Shown one piece after another: positions 52,175-60,687 of a DNA stretch of 64,000 nt. How positions within the stretch are numbered: the first letter of the stretch is position 1; the number at the start of each line of letters is the position of its first letter. This stretch comes from Pseudomonadota bacterium. GTDB lineage: Bacteria > Desulfobacterota > Binatia > Binatales > Binataceae. The stretch is taken from positions 1 to 64,000 of the forward strand of contig JAJPJA010000118.1 of assembly GCA_021324455.1 (NCBI GenBank). The letters run 5' to 3'. The notes below the pieces were generated by a model. The model had not been told where the DNA came from and did not search any database. It was given only the letters and a program-made list of their open reading frames with translations. The position numbers and the translations under genes are program-made.

Positions 52175-53287
52175 ATGAAATTCGGACTACTCTTCCTCAG
52201 TGATTACCATCCCGACGTTTACGGCGAGCCGTCGCGCTATTACGGCAATATCCTGGAGCTGGTCGATCTCGCCGAAAGTCTGGGCTTCTGGTCGGTGTGG
52301 TTCGGCGAGCATCATGCCGGCGGCTACGCCTTCGGCGCGCCGTCGGTAATCGCCACCGCCGCCGCCGCCCGCACCAAACGCCTGCGGCTGGGCACGGGCG
52401 TGTCGCTGATCCCGCTCAACAACCCGATCCGGCTGGCGGAAGAGTACGCGATGCTCGACGTTATCAGCGGCGGACGCCTGGAGTACGCCATCGGCCGCGG
52501 CGTGCTCAAGTACGATTACGACATCATGGGACTGGACGAAAGCGAGAGCTATGCGCGTTTTCGCGAGGGCACCGATCTGATCCTCAAGGCGTGGACGTCG
52601 CCGGCGCCGTTCTCGCATGCAGGCAGATTCTGGCAGCTCAAGGACTATTCGCTGTTTCCACCGCCGGTGCAAAAACCGCATCCGCCCATTTTCAGCAGCG
52701 CCGCCGTGAGCCCCGAAAGCTACGCCTGGGCGGGCGCGATGGGCTTCAACCTGTGCGCCACGTTCTTCTTCCCGATTCCGCCGCAGGAGATGCTGCACAA
52801 TATCGATTTGTATCGCGGCGCGCTGGCCGAGCATGGCCTGGACCCGCGCAGCCGCAGCGTCAGCGGCGTTTTCCATGCCTATTGCGGCGAAGATCCCAAA
52901 GAGGCGCGCGCCGTCGGCGAGGCGCTCATCACGCGCTACTTCAGGTTCACCGGGCGGCTGGAAAAACGGGGCGGGATGCATACGGCGGCCGACTATGAGC
53001 ATTACCACGGATCGCTGGCCAGCTTCTTCAAGGGCAAGAGCTACGACGATCTCGACGCGCAGCGGCTGTTCATGATCGGCGATCCGGAAAAGCTGATCGA
53101 GCGGATCAGATGGGCGTCGGAATTTTACGGCGCGGACTACCTGCTGCTCGGATGCTTCCAGGGCGGCATCACGCCCGCCCTGTGCGCGCGCTCGTTGGAA
53201 CGCTTCGCCAGATACGTGATGCCGGCGTTCGCAGATGATCCGGACCAGCCATCGGGCAAAACCGCGGCCGGCAGCGGGAGGTTTTAG
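52175..53287 (+). CDS. LLM class flavin-dependent oxidoreductase
   Basis: 370 residues: MKFGLLFLSDYHPDVYGE, LGFWSVWFGEHHAGGYAFGAP, LRLGTGVSLIPLNNPIRLAEEYAMLDVISGGRLEYAIGRG-like core (key part YAMLDVISGGRLEYAIGRG) and FYGADYLLLGCFQGGI. These are the usual nucleotide and flavin contacts in the TIM barrel. Closest in feel to alkanal-type monooxygenases. GGAGG is ten bases before the ATG. It stands between the EthD gene and the thiolase/DUF35 pair on the same strand, probably one catabolic transcript. Confidence 0.88.
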   Translation: MKFGLLFLSDYHPDVYGEPSRYYGNILELVDLAESLGFWSVWFGEHHAGGYAFGAPSVIATAAAARTKRLRLGTGVSLIPLNNPIRLAEEYAMLDVISGGRLEYAIGRGVLKYDYDIMGLDESESYARFREGTDLILKAWTSPAPFSHAGRFWQLKDYSLFPPPVQKPHPPIFSSAAVSPESYAWAGAMGFNLCATFFFPIPPQEMLHNIDLYRGALAEHGLDPRSRSVSGVFHAYCGEDPKEARAVGEALITRYFRFTGRLEKRGGMHTAADYEHYHGSLASFFKGKSYDDLDAQRLFMIGDPEKLIERIRWASEFYGADYLLLGCFQGGITPALCARSLERFARYVMPAFADDPDQPSGKTAAGSGRF

Positions 53288-53438
53288 CGGTGTTGAAATT
53301 AACCGGGGCCTGGCGCAAATCGGCGCCTGTTGCCGGCTTTGCGCCAACTGTTTTCCGGCTCAGCCCCGGTACCCGGACGCGCTGCCCGCCGGTATCGGTT
53401 GCACAATGGGTGCGGTTTTTCCGACAATCGAGGCTGTC

Positions 53439-54614
53439 ATGGCCAGTTTCGACTTGAAAGACAAAACCGCGATTGCTGGCGCCGGCAGCTCCCCGTTCGG
53501 ACGCAAATTGCATCGCAGTCCGATCGATTTGGCGGCTGAAGCGATTGCCAACGCGCTGGACGACGCCGGGCTCGGACGCGACCAACTCGACGGCATGATA
53601 GTCAGCTTCGGCTCGCCCCTGGGCGCCGACGTCGATACGATTGCGCCGCTCCTGGGGCTCAAACTGCGCGCCTACAGCCAGACCTGGGCTCATGGCCGTT
53701 TCACCGCGAGCTGCATTCAATGGGCGTCGATGATGGTGTGCGCGGGCCTGGCCAACGCCGTCGCATGCCTGGGCTCGTGGAGCCTTTCGCACATCCGCCG
53801 CCCCAAATTCGGCGGCGCCGGCGACCGTGAAGGGGCGCGCGAAGCGGGCGGCGGCCATGGCGAGGACCCGGTCTTCGGCATGACCTCGCCGGGCGCGGGC
53901 GCCGCGCTGGTCGCGCGGCGCTACTTCGAGCGCTACGGCGCCAACAGCCGCCAACTGGCGTCGGTGCCGGTGGCGTTCCGCAAGCACGCCGCGCTCAATC
54001 CCAACGCCATCATGCGCGCGCCCATCACCGTGGACGACCATCAGGCGTCGCGCTTGGTATGCGAGCCGCTGCGCCTGCTCGATTATTGCCTGGTCAATGA
54101 CGGCGCCGCCTGCGTGATCGTGACCACGGCGGAGCGCGCGCGCGATTTGCGCAAGCCGCCGGTTTACATCAGCGGGATGCAGCCGCTGCCGGGCGGCGCC
54201 GAGGAATTCATCTGGTCCTATCCGGGATTGGGCGTCGCGCAGCAATCGGTGTTCGACTACGACGCCGGAGTGCAGCCGGTGTATCGGATGGCGGGGGTAA
54301 CGCACAAGGATATCGACGCGCTGTTTACCTACGACGCGTTTTCGATCCTGGCGTGGATCGCGCTGGAGCGGTTCGGCTTCTGCAAACCCGGAGAAGCCGC
54401 CGCCTTCACTCAGGACGGCAGAATCGAGTTGGGCGGAGAGCTGCCGATGAACACCAACGGCGGATTGCTGTCGGAGGGGCACATCCTCGGATGGGCGCAT
54501 CAGGTGGAAATCGTACGCCAGCTGCGCGGCGAATGCGGACCGCGCCAGATTCGCGGCGCCGAAGTTATCCAGTGGGCCAACTGCTACGGCGATTCGATGA
54601 TCTATCGCAACTGA
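53439..54614 (+). CDS. Lipid-transfer-type thiolase family protein
   Basis: 391 residues from ATG 53439; an ATG at 53406 is also in frame. The thiolase fold is plain: AIAGAGSSPFGRKL, ALDDAGLGRDQLDGMIVSFG, the Cys region FTASCIQWAS, MTSPGAGAALVARRYF and the C-terminal NTNGGLLSEGHILGWAHQ with the catalytic His. The usual C-terminal CxG thiolase cysteine is not obvious; only NCYG is found at the end. Such proteins pair with a DUF35 protein, and in steroid degradation the Ltp2-ChsH2 pair is a retro-aldolase. The DUF35 partner starts 11 bases downstream. Either aldol cleavage or thiolysis of a CoA ester is plausible. Confidence 0.86.
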   Translation: MASFDLKDKTAIAGAGSSPFGRKLHRSPIDLAAEAIANALDDAGLGRDQLDGMIVSFGSPLGADVDTIAPLLGLKLRAYSQTWAHGRFTASCIQWASMMVCAGLANAVACLGSWSLSHIRRPKFGGAGDREGAREAGGGHGEDPVFGMTSPGAGAALVARRYFERYGANSRQLASVPVAFRKHAALNPNAIMRAPITVDDHQASRLVCEPLRLLDYCLVNDGAACVIVTTAERARDLRKPPVYISGMQPLPGGAEEFIWSYPGLGVAQQSVFDYDAGVQPVYRMAGVTHKDIDALFTYDAFSILAWIALERFGFCKPGEAAAFTQDGRIELGGELPMNTNGGLLSEGHILGWAHQVEIVRQLRGECGPRQIRGAEVIQWANCYGDSMIYRN

Positions 54615-54624
54615 GCGAAGGACG

Positions 54625-55038
54625 ATGGCTCAATACCTCAAACCGCTCCCCACCATCACGCCGCTCAATCAGCCGTACTGGGATTCGCTCAGGCGGCATG
54701 AACTGCGGATGCAGCGCTGCGATAAATGCGCTCGCGTCTGGTATCCGCCCTCCCCTTTGTGTCCGCGATGCTGGTCGCGCCAGTTCAGCTGGACGCCGCT
54801 CAGCGGCCGCGGCCGCGTCAGTTCGTGGGTCGTGTTCCATCAGCCGTACTTCAAGGGCTTCGAGAGCGAGATTCCCTACAATGTGGCGGAAGTGGAACTG
54901 GATGAGGGCCCCCGCCTGATGACCAACCTGGTCGGCATCGCCAACCACGACATCCGCGCCGGGATGCGGGTGGAGGTGGTTTACGACGACGTGACCGCGG
55001 ACCTGACTTTGGCCAGGTTCAAGCCCTCCACTTCCTGA
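54625..55038 (+). CDS. DUF35 Zn-ribbon/OB-fold protein
   Basis: 137 residues. A zinc ribbon CDKCARVWYPPSPLCPRC (residues about 32-49) is followed by an OB-fold (GRGRVSSWVVFHQPYF, VAEVELDEGPRLMTNLVG, GMRVEVVYDDV). This architecture binds acyl-CoA or stabilises thiolase-like partners; the ChsH2 C-terminal domain is the studied case. The gene directly follows the thiolase gene, and the two products are expected to form a complex. GAAGGA precedes the ATG. Confidence 0.92.
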   Translation: MAQYLKPLPTITPLNQPYWDSLRRHELRMQRCDKCARVWYPPSPLCPRCWSRQFSWTPLSGRGRVSSWVVFHQPYFKGFESEIPYNVAEVELDEGPRLMTNLVGIANHDIRAGMRVEVVYDDVTADLTLARFKPSTS

Positions 55039-55161
55039 TTCCTCGGCCGCGCGGCGCGGCGCCGCCGCCCGCGGGATAACACACTGAGAGGCGCCCACCC
55101 CGATGTGTCAACCGCGGATCTCTGCCTGCGAAAGAGACAAGAAAGAGAAAACAGGCTCGCG

Positions 55162-55773
55162 CTAGGCTTTGGCGCTGGGGCGGGAGGATACTTCCTCGCG
55201 CCAGCGGGCGAGATTCCTGTGCTCGGGCTTGATTCGGATCTTCGACACGCGGCCGAAGTCGACTGCGCACAATGCGGTGATATCCGCGATGGTGAACCGG
55301 TCGCCGGCGATAAACCTGCGCCCCGCCAGTTCTTCATTCATCCACTCGTAGCTCTTTTCCGCCGCATTGCGGCAAACCTCGCCGTACTCCGCCACCTGCG
55401 GAATTCGTCCCTTGAAGAAGTCGCTGGTGTTGCGGAACGTCTGCGCCACCGGCAGCAGCAGATGGAACTCCATGCGGCGGTTCCACATCTCGACCACCGC
55501 GCGTTCCACGGCGCCCGTGCCGAACAGCGGCGGATGCGGATGGCTCTCCTCGAAGTAGCGGCAGATAGCGACGCTTTCGGCGATGTGGGTACCGTCGTCG
55601 AGCTCCAGAACCGGCACCTCGCCGAGCGGATTGATGTTGCGCCGGAACTCGGGCTGCCGGTTGACGGCCTTGGTAATGTCGACATCGTCGAAGGGGACCT
55701 GAATTCCCTTTTCCGCCAGAAAGATGCGCACGCGGCGCGGATTGGGAGCTACGCTGCTGCTGTATATTTTCAT
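55162..55773 (-). CDS. Glutathione S-transferase family protein
   Basis: 203 residues. The N-terminal thioredoxin fold is MKIYSSSVAPNPRRVRIFLAEKGI, with NPLGEVPVLELDDGTHIAES forming the glutathione site (cis-Pro and the ES pair). The C-terminal helical domain contains RFTIADITALCAV, with the family N-cap Asp. A Ser or Asn near the N-terminus would activate the thiol. It may detoxify electrophiles or handle epoxides in the surrounding pathway. GGAGAG lies about five bases before the ATG. It is convergent with the DUF35 gene. Confidence 0.9.
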   Translation of the reverse strand: MKIYSSSVAPNPRRVRIFLAEKGIQVPFDDVDITKAVNRQPEFRRNINPLGEVPVLELDDGTHIAESVAICRYFEESHPHPPLFGTGAVERAVVEMWNRRMEFHLLLPVAQTFRNTSDFFKGRIPQVAEYGEVCRNAAEKSYEWMNEELAGRRFIAGDRFTIADITALCAVDFGRVSKIRIKPEHRNLARWREEVSSRPSAKA

Positions 55774-56069
55774 AATCTCTCCGGCGAATTACTCACTGCG
55801 GGCAGAACCTGCTGTTCCTGCCTGTTTTCAATATGCATATACATTACTCTCACGCCGCGGCTGGCAGTATATTGATACAGCAACGGGCGAACTAGCAGGG
55901 TATTTTCAAACACATTCTCCAAGGACTCGTTCCCCCCCCGCATTTTTCCGCGGGAAAGGGTCAAAATCAGGGTGTCTGATACGGTCACGGCAATCCACCA
56001 TTGTCAGAACGCCACGCCTTCCGCTCGCAAATCAAATCACGAAAACCCGGCGGCAGCCTCGCCCGGACT

Positions 56070-56861
56070 TCAGCGGCCGGGAAAGCGCGGCGGACGCCTT
56101 TCAGCCATCGAGCGGCGCGCCTCTTTGAAGTCTTCGGTCTGGTTCTGTTTGAGCGCGTCCTGACAACTGGCCTGATAAGCCGCGGCGAAGTCGGTGCTGA
56201 GGTCGCGATAGACGGCCCGCTTGGCCTGCGCGGCGGCGGTCGGCGCGCAGTTGTGCGCGATGTCGCGGGCGAACTCGCGCGCGGCCGCGATCAGTTGGTC
56301 CGCGGGCACCACGCGGTTGACCAGTCCCATCTGCAACGCCTCTTGGGGCGGCAGCAGACGGCCCGAAATCGCGATATCGGCCGCGCGCGTGAGCCCCACC
56401 ATCCGCGACAGCATCCATCCCGCGCCCTGCTCCAGCGCCAGCGCCTTTTGCGAGAACAACGCCCCGTATCTGGCGTCGTCGGCCAGAAACCTGAAATCGA
56501 AGAACAGCGTCATCGCGAAGCCCATGAATACGCAATGCCCGTTGATGGCCCCGATTATCGGCGTGCCGAGCCGATGCATGTAGGAGAAGTCGTCATGAAT
56601 CTCGCTGTAACCGCGCGACTGGCCCGAGCGCGCCGCCTTGTTCGCCTGCGCCCCCAGCTTCACGTCGAACCCGGAGCAAAAAGACCGCCCCGCACCGGTT
56701 ACGATTATCGCGCCGATGTCGTTGTCCCGATCCGCTTCATGCAAGGCCGTCTTCAACTCCAGCCCCAGCGTCGGGGTGTAGGCGTTGAGCGCCTGCGGGC
56801 GGTTGAAAATGATGGTCGCAACGCGGTCGGCTTTTTCGTAGATGATTTCGCTGAAGTCCAT
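56070..56861 (-). CDS. Enoyl-CoA hydratase/isomerase family protein
   Basis: 263 residues from ATG 56861 (GGAGGAAAG just before). Crotonase fold: ATIIFNRPQALNAYTPTLGLEL, then VTGAGRSFCSGFDVKLGAQ and IIGAINGHCVFMGFAMTLFFDFRFL, the last with the oxyanion-hole Gly. The Glu pair of hydratases is not in the usual place (around QGAGWMLSRMVG), so isomerase or hydrolase activity is possible. AALEQGAG replaces the common PELGL. It acts on CoA thioesters in the cytosol. It is transcribed away from the amidohydrolase at 57.1 kb. Confidence 0.9.
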   Translation of the reverse strand: MDFSEIIYEKADRVATIIFNRPQALNAYTPTLGLELKTALHEADRDNDIGAIIVTGAGRSFCSGFDVKLGAQANKAARSGQSRGYSEIHDDFSYMHRLGTPIIGAINGHCVFMGFAMTLFFDFRFLADDARYGALFSQKALALEQGAGWMLSRMVGLTRAADIAISGRLLPPQEALQMGLVNRVVPADQLIAAAREFARDIAHNCAPTAAAQAKRAVYRDLSTDFAAAYQASCQDALKQNQTEDFKEARRSMAERRPPRFPGR

Positions 56862-57100
56862 CTTTCCTCCACAACCGGCGCCGGCCGGTGCCACAGCTAA
56901 CGGCAGACCGGGGCGGTCTGACGCGAATGGACCATTCAAACACCTGCGCGCCCGGCTTGTCCAGAACTGCCTGAACATCTGTTCTGAATCGTGCGCGCCG
57001 GCTATATTGCTGTTGCCGGCGCGCGCTCCGCTCCCTTACGCTCGGGCCGCGGACCGTGTTAGCTTATCGCGCCGAGTTCACCGAAGGGATGCCAACTGCG

Positions 57101-58279
57101 ATGCCATACGCCGAGGGTAGAATCTACAACGACGCCGACAGCCACATAATGGAAACCTTCGACTGGTTGCTGAGCTACGCCGACCCCGCCGTGCGCGATA
57201 AGATCAAACCGATGAGCGTGCAGATGGCCGGCGGCAAGGCGACCGCGGATTTGGTCGCGGCGCTGCCCGGAATTATCGAACGCCGCAAGCGCGACGCCGA
57301 GGCGATGGCGCGCGCCGAGGCCAAAATCCTGGAGCGCAAGAGCTGGCATGCGCTGGGCGGGTTTGACGTCGAGGAGCGCAAGCGGGCATTGGACCTGCTC
57401 GGCTACAATCGCCAACTGGTCTTTACCGGATGCTCGCCGGGTCAGTTCTGGGGCTATGGCGGTATCAATGAGACTCCCGCCGAGGTGCTCTATGGCGGCG
57501 CGCGCGCGCACAATCGGGCGATTGCCGATTTCTGCTCGCACGACAGGCGGCTGATGGCGGTGGGTTTCGTGCCGCTGGACATTCCGGAACTGGCCGAGCG
57601 CGAAATCGTCGAGGCGATTCGCCTGGGATGCGCCGCGATTTGGGTGCCGGCGATTCCGCCGCCGACCATGTCGCCCACCCATCCCGATATGGACCGCGTA
57701 TGGGCGCGTCTGCAGGATGAGGACGTTCCGTTCGTGCTGCATCTGGGCGGCGGACCGCTGTTCCTGCGCGACGGCTTTCGCAGGAACGGCAAAAAGATCG
57801 AGCCTGGTCCGCTGGGCGGTCCGGATGAAATCCGCGCCAAGGATTACATGGTGATGCATTACCCGGCCGAGGCATTTCTCTCCGCGATGGTGCTCGATGG
57901 AGTGCTGGAGAAGTTCCCCCGTCTGCGCGGCGGCGTGGTCGAGCAGGGCGCGATGTGGGTGATCCCGTGGCTGCGCAAGCTGGACATCGCGCAGGCCGCG
58001 TTCGTGCGCTTCGAGCCGTATCTGAACCTGCCGCTCAAGCCGTCCGAGTACGTGCATCGGCAGCTCAAGTTCACGCCGCTGCCGCCCGAGCCGGTGGGCT
58101 GGATGATCGAGCAGGCGGGCGCCGACCTGTTCCTGTTTTCGACCGACTTTCCGCATCCCGAAGGCGGACGCGACCCGCTGCGGCGCTTCGCCGCCTCACT
58201 GGGAGAGGTTGATGAAGCCACCAAGGATCGCTTCTACGCGCGCAATTTCGTCGAATTGATAGGATCGCGGGCCGCGTAG
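57101..58279 (+). CDS. Amidohydrolase family 2 protein
   Basis: 392 residues from ATG 57101 (GAAGGG twelve bases upstream; ATG 57089 is possible but too close to that site). Metal-dependent TIM barrel of the amidohydrolase-2 family: IYNDADSHIMETFDWL at the start, VPFVLHLGGGP with a metal His, and LFLFSTDFPHPEGG with the catalytic Asp near the end. Similar proteins hydrolyse or decarboxylate cyclic intermediates; the specific reaction is unknown. It is convergent with the P450 gene, and a nested hairpin separates them. Confidence 0.88.
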   Translation: MPYAEGRIYNDADSHIMETFDWLLSYADPAVRDKIKPMSVQMAGGKATADLVAALPGIIERRKRDAEAMARAEAKILERKSWHALGGFDVEERKRALDLLGYNRQLVFTGCSPGQFWGYGGINETPAEVLYGGARAHNRAIADFCSHDRRLMAVGFVPLDIPELAEREIVEAIRLGCAAIWVPAIPPPTMSPTHPDMDRVWARLQDEDVPFVLHLGGGPLFLRDGFRRNGKKIEPGPLGGPDEIRAKDYMVMHYPAEAFLSAMVLDGVLEKFPRLRGGVVEQGAMWVIPWLRKLDIAQAAFVRFEPYLNLPLKPSEYVHRQLKFTPLPPEPVGWMIEQAGADLFLFSTDFPHPEGGRDPLRRFAASLGEVDEATKDRFYARNFVELIGSRAA

Positions 58280-58289
58280 ACCGAGCCTC

Positions 58290-58339
58290 GACGCGAAGCG
58301 CGTGTCTCGCCCTGCCCCGCGGGGCATACGCTTCGCGTC
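58290..58339. terminator. Nested hairpin between convergent genes
   Basis: The outer arms (58290-58300 and 58329-58339) are perfect 11-base complements. The inner 14-base palindrome TGCCCCGCGGGGCA (58313-58326) is also perfect. Likely a bidirectional terminator for the amidohydrolase and P450 genes. The 13-base TCAATCCAGCCGC follows twice (58337-58349, 58366-58378), the second copy forming the P450 stop. Confidence 0.55.
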
Positions 58340-58366
58340 AATCCAGCCGCCTGGACGTGGATCGAT

Positions 58367-59578
58367 TCAATCCAGCCGCAGCGGCAGCGATGCGAGGCCT
58401 CTTCCGAACGCCTGCACGTTGTACTGCGGACTCCATCGCGGCGCAATTCTGATTCGCGGGAACCGCTCCAACACCATCTGGATCGCGACCTTGCCCTGCA
58501 GGCGCGCCGGCGCCGCGCCGATACAGAAATGCACTCCCTCGCCCAGTCCCAGGTGGTCGTTGGGGTTGCGCGTGATATCGAACTTGTCCGGATCCTGAAA
58601 CACCGCCGGATCGCGGTTGGCGGCGCCGGTCACGACATAGACCGGTGTGCGCGCCGGAATTCGCGTGCCGCCAACTTCCACCTCTTCGGTGGTCACCCGG
58701 AACAACGTCTGCACCGGCCCGTCGAAACGCAGGTTTTCCTCCACCAACTCCGGCGCCAGCGCCGGGTTGCCGCGGATGGTATCAAGCAGTTCAGGACGGC
58801 TCAGCATCTGGTAGAGCGCTCCGCTGATCGAATCGGCGGTAGTCGAGATGCCGCCCGTCACCAATACCATCACCATCCCGAACAGCTCCAGCTCGTTGAT
58901 CTTCTCGCCCGCCTCATGCGCCGCGATGGCGAGGCTGATCAGGTCCTGTCCACCGCTGGCTGCGCGGCGGCGCTTGACCAAACCGGTGATGTAGCGATGG
59001 CGCGATTGGAGAAATTCCTCGGTAAAGAGGGTTTTGCCGGGCGCGCCGATGCTGCGGACGAGATCGTAATCGCGCTCGGGAACGTCCAGCAGGCAGCCGA
59101 ACACGCGCACCGGAAGCTCGACCGCGAGTTCGCTGACGGCGTCCACTTCGGATCGGCCCGACCAGCGGTCGAGGATGCGCCCGCAGATTGCGCGCAACTG
59201 CGGCTCCATATCGAAGATTCGCCGCACCGCAAGCGAAGGCGCAGCGACGCGGCGCAGCCGGGTGTGGATCGGCGGATCGACGAAGGTCATCACCGGCACG
59301 CCGCCAAACGCGTCAAAGTCTTCAGTGCCGGGCAGATTGGGATTGACGCTGGAGAAGCGCTTGTGATCCCGCAGCACCTCAACGCAATCGCGATAGCGCG
59401 AAACGACGGCCCATTGGATTGCGCGCCGCTCCACCATGATGGGCGGCGCGGCCAGCAGCGATTTGTAATACGGCACCGGATTCGCGCCGACGCCGGGATC
59501 GGAGGAGTCGTAGCGGTACCTGAGGGCGGGCTCCGCCTGCGCCTCAATCGCCATCTGCCCTGCTCTTTCGTCAGACAT
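58367..59578 (-). CDS. Cytochrome P450
   Basis: 403 residues. The K-helix ExxR is EENLRFDGP, and the heme loop is LGLGEGVHFCIGAAPARLQ, with the thiolate Cys; the first residue of the usual FxxGxxxCxG is Leu. The I-helix oxygen-activation stretch reads VTGGISTTADS, so the usual acidic residue before Thr is Ser. This type occurs in bacterial P450s acting on terpenoids and steroids. It needs a ferredoxin/reductase, and none is adjacent. GGGAG precedes the ATG. It lies divergent from the SDR gene, sharing a 128-base promoter region. Confidence 0.93.
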   Translation of the reverse strand: MSDERAGQMAIEAQAEPALRYRYDSSDPGVGANPVPYYKSLLAAPPIMVERRAIQWAVVSRYRDCVEVLRDHKRFSSVNPNLPGTEDFDAFGGVPVMTFVDPPIHTRLRRVAAPSLAVRRIFDMEPQLRAICGRILDRWSGRSEVDAVSELAVELPVRVFGCLLDVPERDYDLVRSIGAPGKTLFTEEFLQSRHRYITGLVKRRRAASGGQDLISLAIAAHEAGEKINELELFGMVMVLVTGGISTTADSISGALYQMLSRPELLDTIRGNPALAPELVEENLRFDGPVQTLFRVTTEEVEVGGTRIPARTPVYVVTGAANRDPAVFQDPDKFDITRNPNDHLGLGEGVHFCIGAAPARLQGKVAIQMVLERFPRIRIAPRWSPQYNVQAFGRGLASLPLRLD

Positions 59579-59706
59579 CTGACACTCCCATCGCTTTGTT
59601 CATCTTAGATCGGGCCGCGACATTGACAAAACCATCGGCGGCGTTCTTTGTTGGGGAGGCGGCGGCGTCTCATTGCGCGCCGCGCCATCGAGGGAGACCG
59701 ATCAAC

Positions 59707-60501
59707 ATGAGCCTAAAGGGACAGACAGCGCTGGTCACCGGATCCAGCCGCGGAATCGGCAGAAGAATCGCAGTCGCACTCGCGCGCGAGGGCGCCGACG
59801 TTATCCTCAGCGCCCGCACCCTCAAACCCGGCACCGGCGACCATCCCGGCAGCCTGCAGGAAGCGGCCGGCGAATGCGAAAGCTTCGGCGTCAAGACCGT
59901 CCAGCTCAAATGCGATCTGACGGTGGAGGACGACGTACGCAAGATGTGCCGCGACGCGCTCGCGCGCTGCGGCCGCGTCGATATCGTGGTCAACAACGGC
60001 GCCTACTTCAGCGAGGACCAGCACTACACGCCCTTTCTGCAGTTCCGCTGGGAGAACTGGCACAACTACGTTAACGCCAACCTGCTGGCTCCGGTGCTGG
60101 TCTGCCGCGAACTGCTGCCCGGCATGATCGAGCGCAGGCACGGCATCATCATCAATATCACCTCGGGTCTGGCGACGATGGAGATGCCGGCGTTGCCGGG
60201 CAAGGGCGGCGCGGCGATTGCCTATGGCGCGGTAAAGGGCGGGATGCATCGGTTCTCGCAGGGACTGGCCAAGGAAACCGGCGTCCACGGCATTCCCACC
60301 ATCCTGGTCGATCCCGGTTACACCTTGACCGAACGGGTCGAGAAGAACAGCGGTCGTCTGGGCGGGCTTGATACCAGCCAGGCCCATTCGATGGAATTCG
60401 CGGCCAAAACGGTGGCCGCCTTATGCGAGCATCCCAACCTCATGTTCTTCAACGGCAAAACAGTAGTGGCCGCCGATTATGTCAGGGAACACGGTCTGTA
60501 G
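59707..60501 (+). CDS. Short-chain dehydrogenase/reductase
   Basis: 264 residues from ATG 59707, with GAGGGAGA about eleven bases upstream. NAD(P) binding is seen in ALVTGSSRGIGRRIAVALA (G-x3-G-x-G) and VNNGA. The active site has ITSG (Ser), then the YxxxK motif as YGAVKGGMHRFSQGLA. The C-terminal DPGYTLTER block contacts substrate. DVILSARTLKP after strand 2 has Arg, favouring NADP. Classic SDR oxidoreductases act on alcohols and ketones; the neighbouring P450 and crotonase suggest a hydroxylated lipid or terpenoid substrate. Confidence 0.92.
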   Translation: MSLKGQTALVTGSSRGIGRRIAVALAREGADVILSARTLKPGTGDHPGSLQEAAGECESFGVKTVQLKCDLTVEDDVRKMCRDALARCGRVDIVVNNGAYFSEDQHYTPFLQFRWENWHNYVNANLLAPVLVCRELLPGMIERRHGIIINITSGLATMEMPALPGKGGAAIAYGAVKGGMHRFSQGLAKETGVHGIPTILVDPGYTLTERVEKNSGRLGGLDTSQAHSMEFAAKTVAALCEHPNLMFFNGKTVVAADYVREHGL

Positions 60502-60687
60502 TCTGTCCGATGACGCCATCCCCCCTTTTCATGCATTTTGCGGCGCGCCTTGTGGGCGGCGATGCCGAAGCGGAGTCCGCGGAGCGGGCAATCCCCGGGC
60601 CGGGTCCGCGGCGTCCCTGGAATCTCAAACACAGCGTATCTCGCGCTTCTTTGGCCGCAGATTCCATCGCGCCCCTCCGGAGACCTT

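Noticed and set aside
55774-56069. Operator dyad ATATGCATAT near 55.83 kb and a CCCGC/GCGGG hairpin near 55.94 kb
   Set aside because: Both are short and no regulator gene is adjacent, so they were not listed as features; the gap otherwise holds only the GST promoter region.
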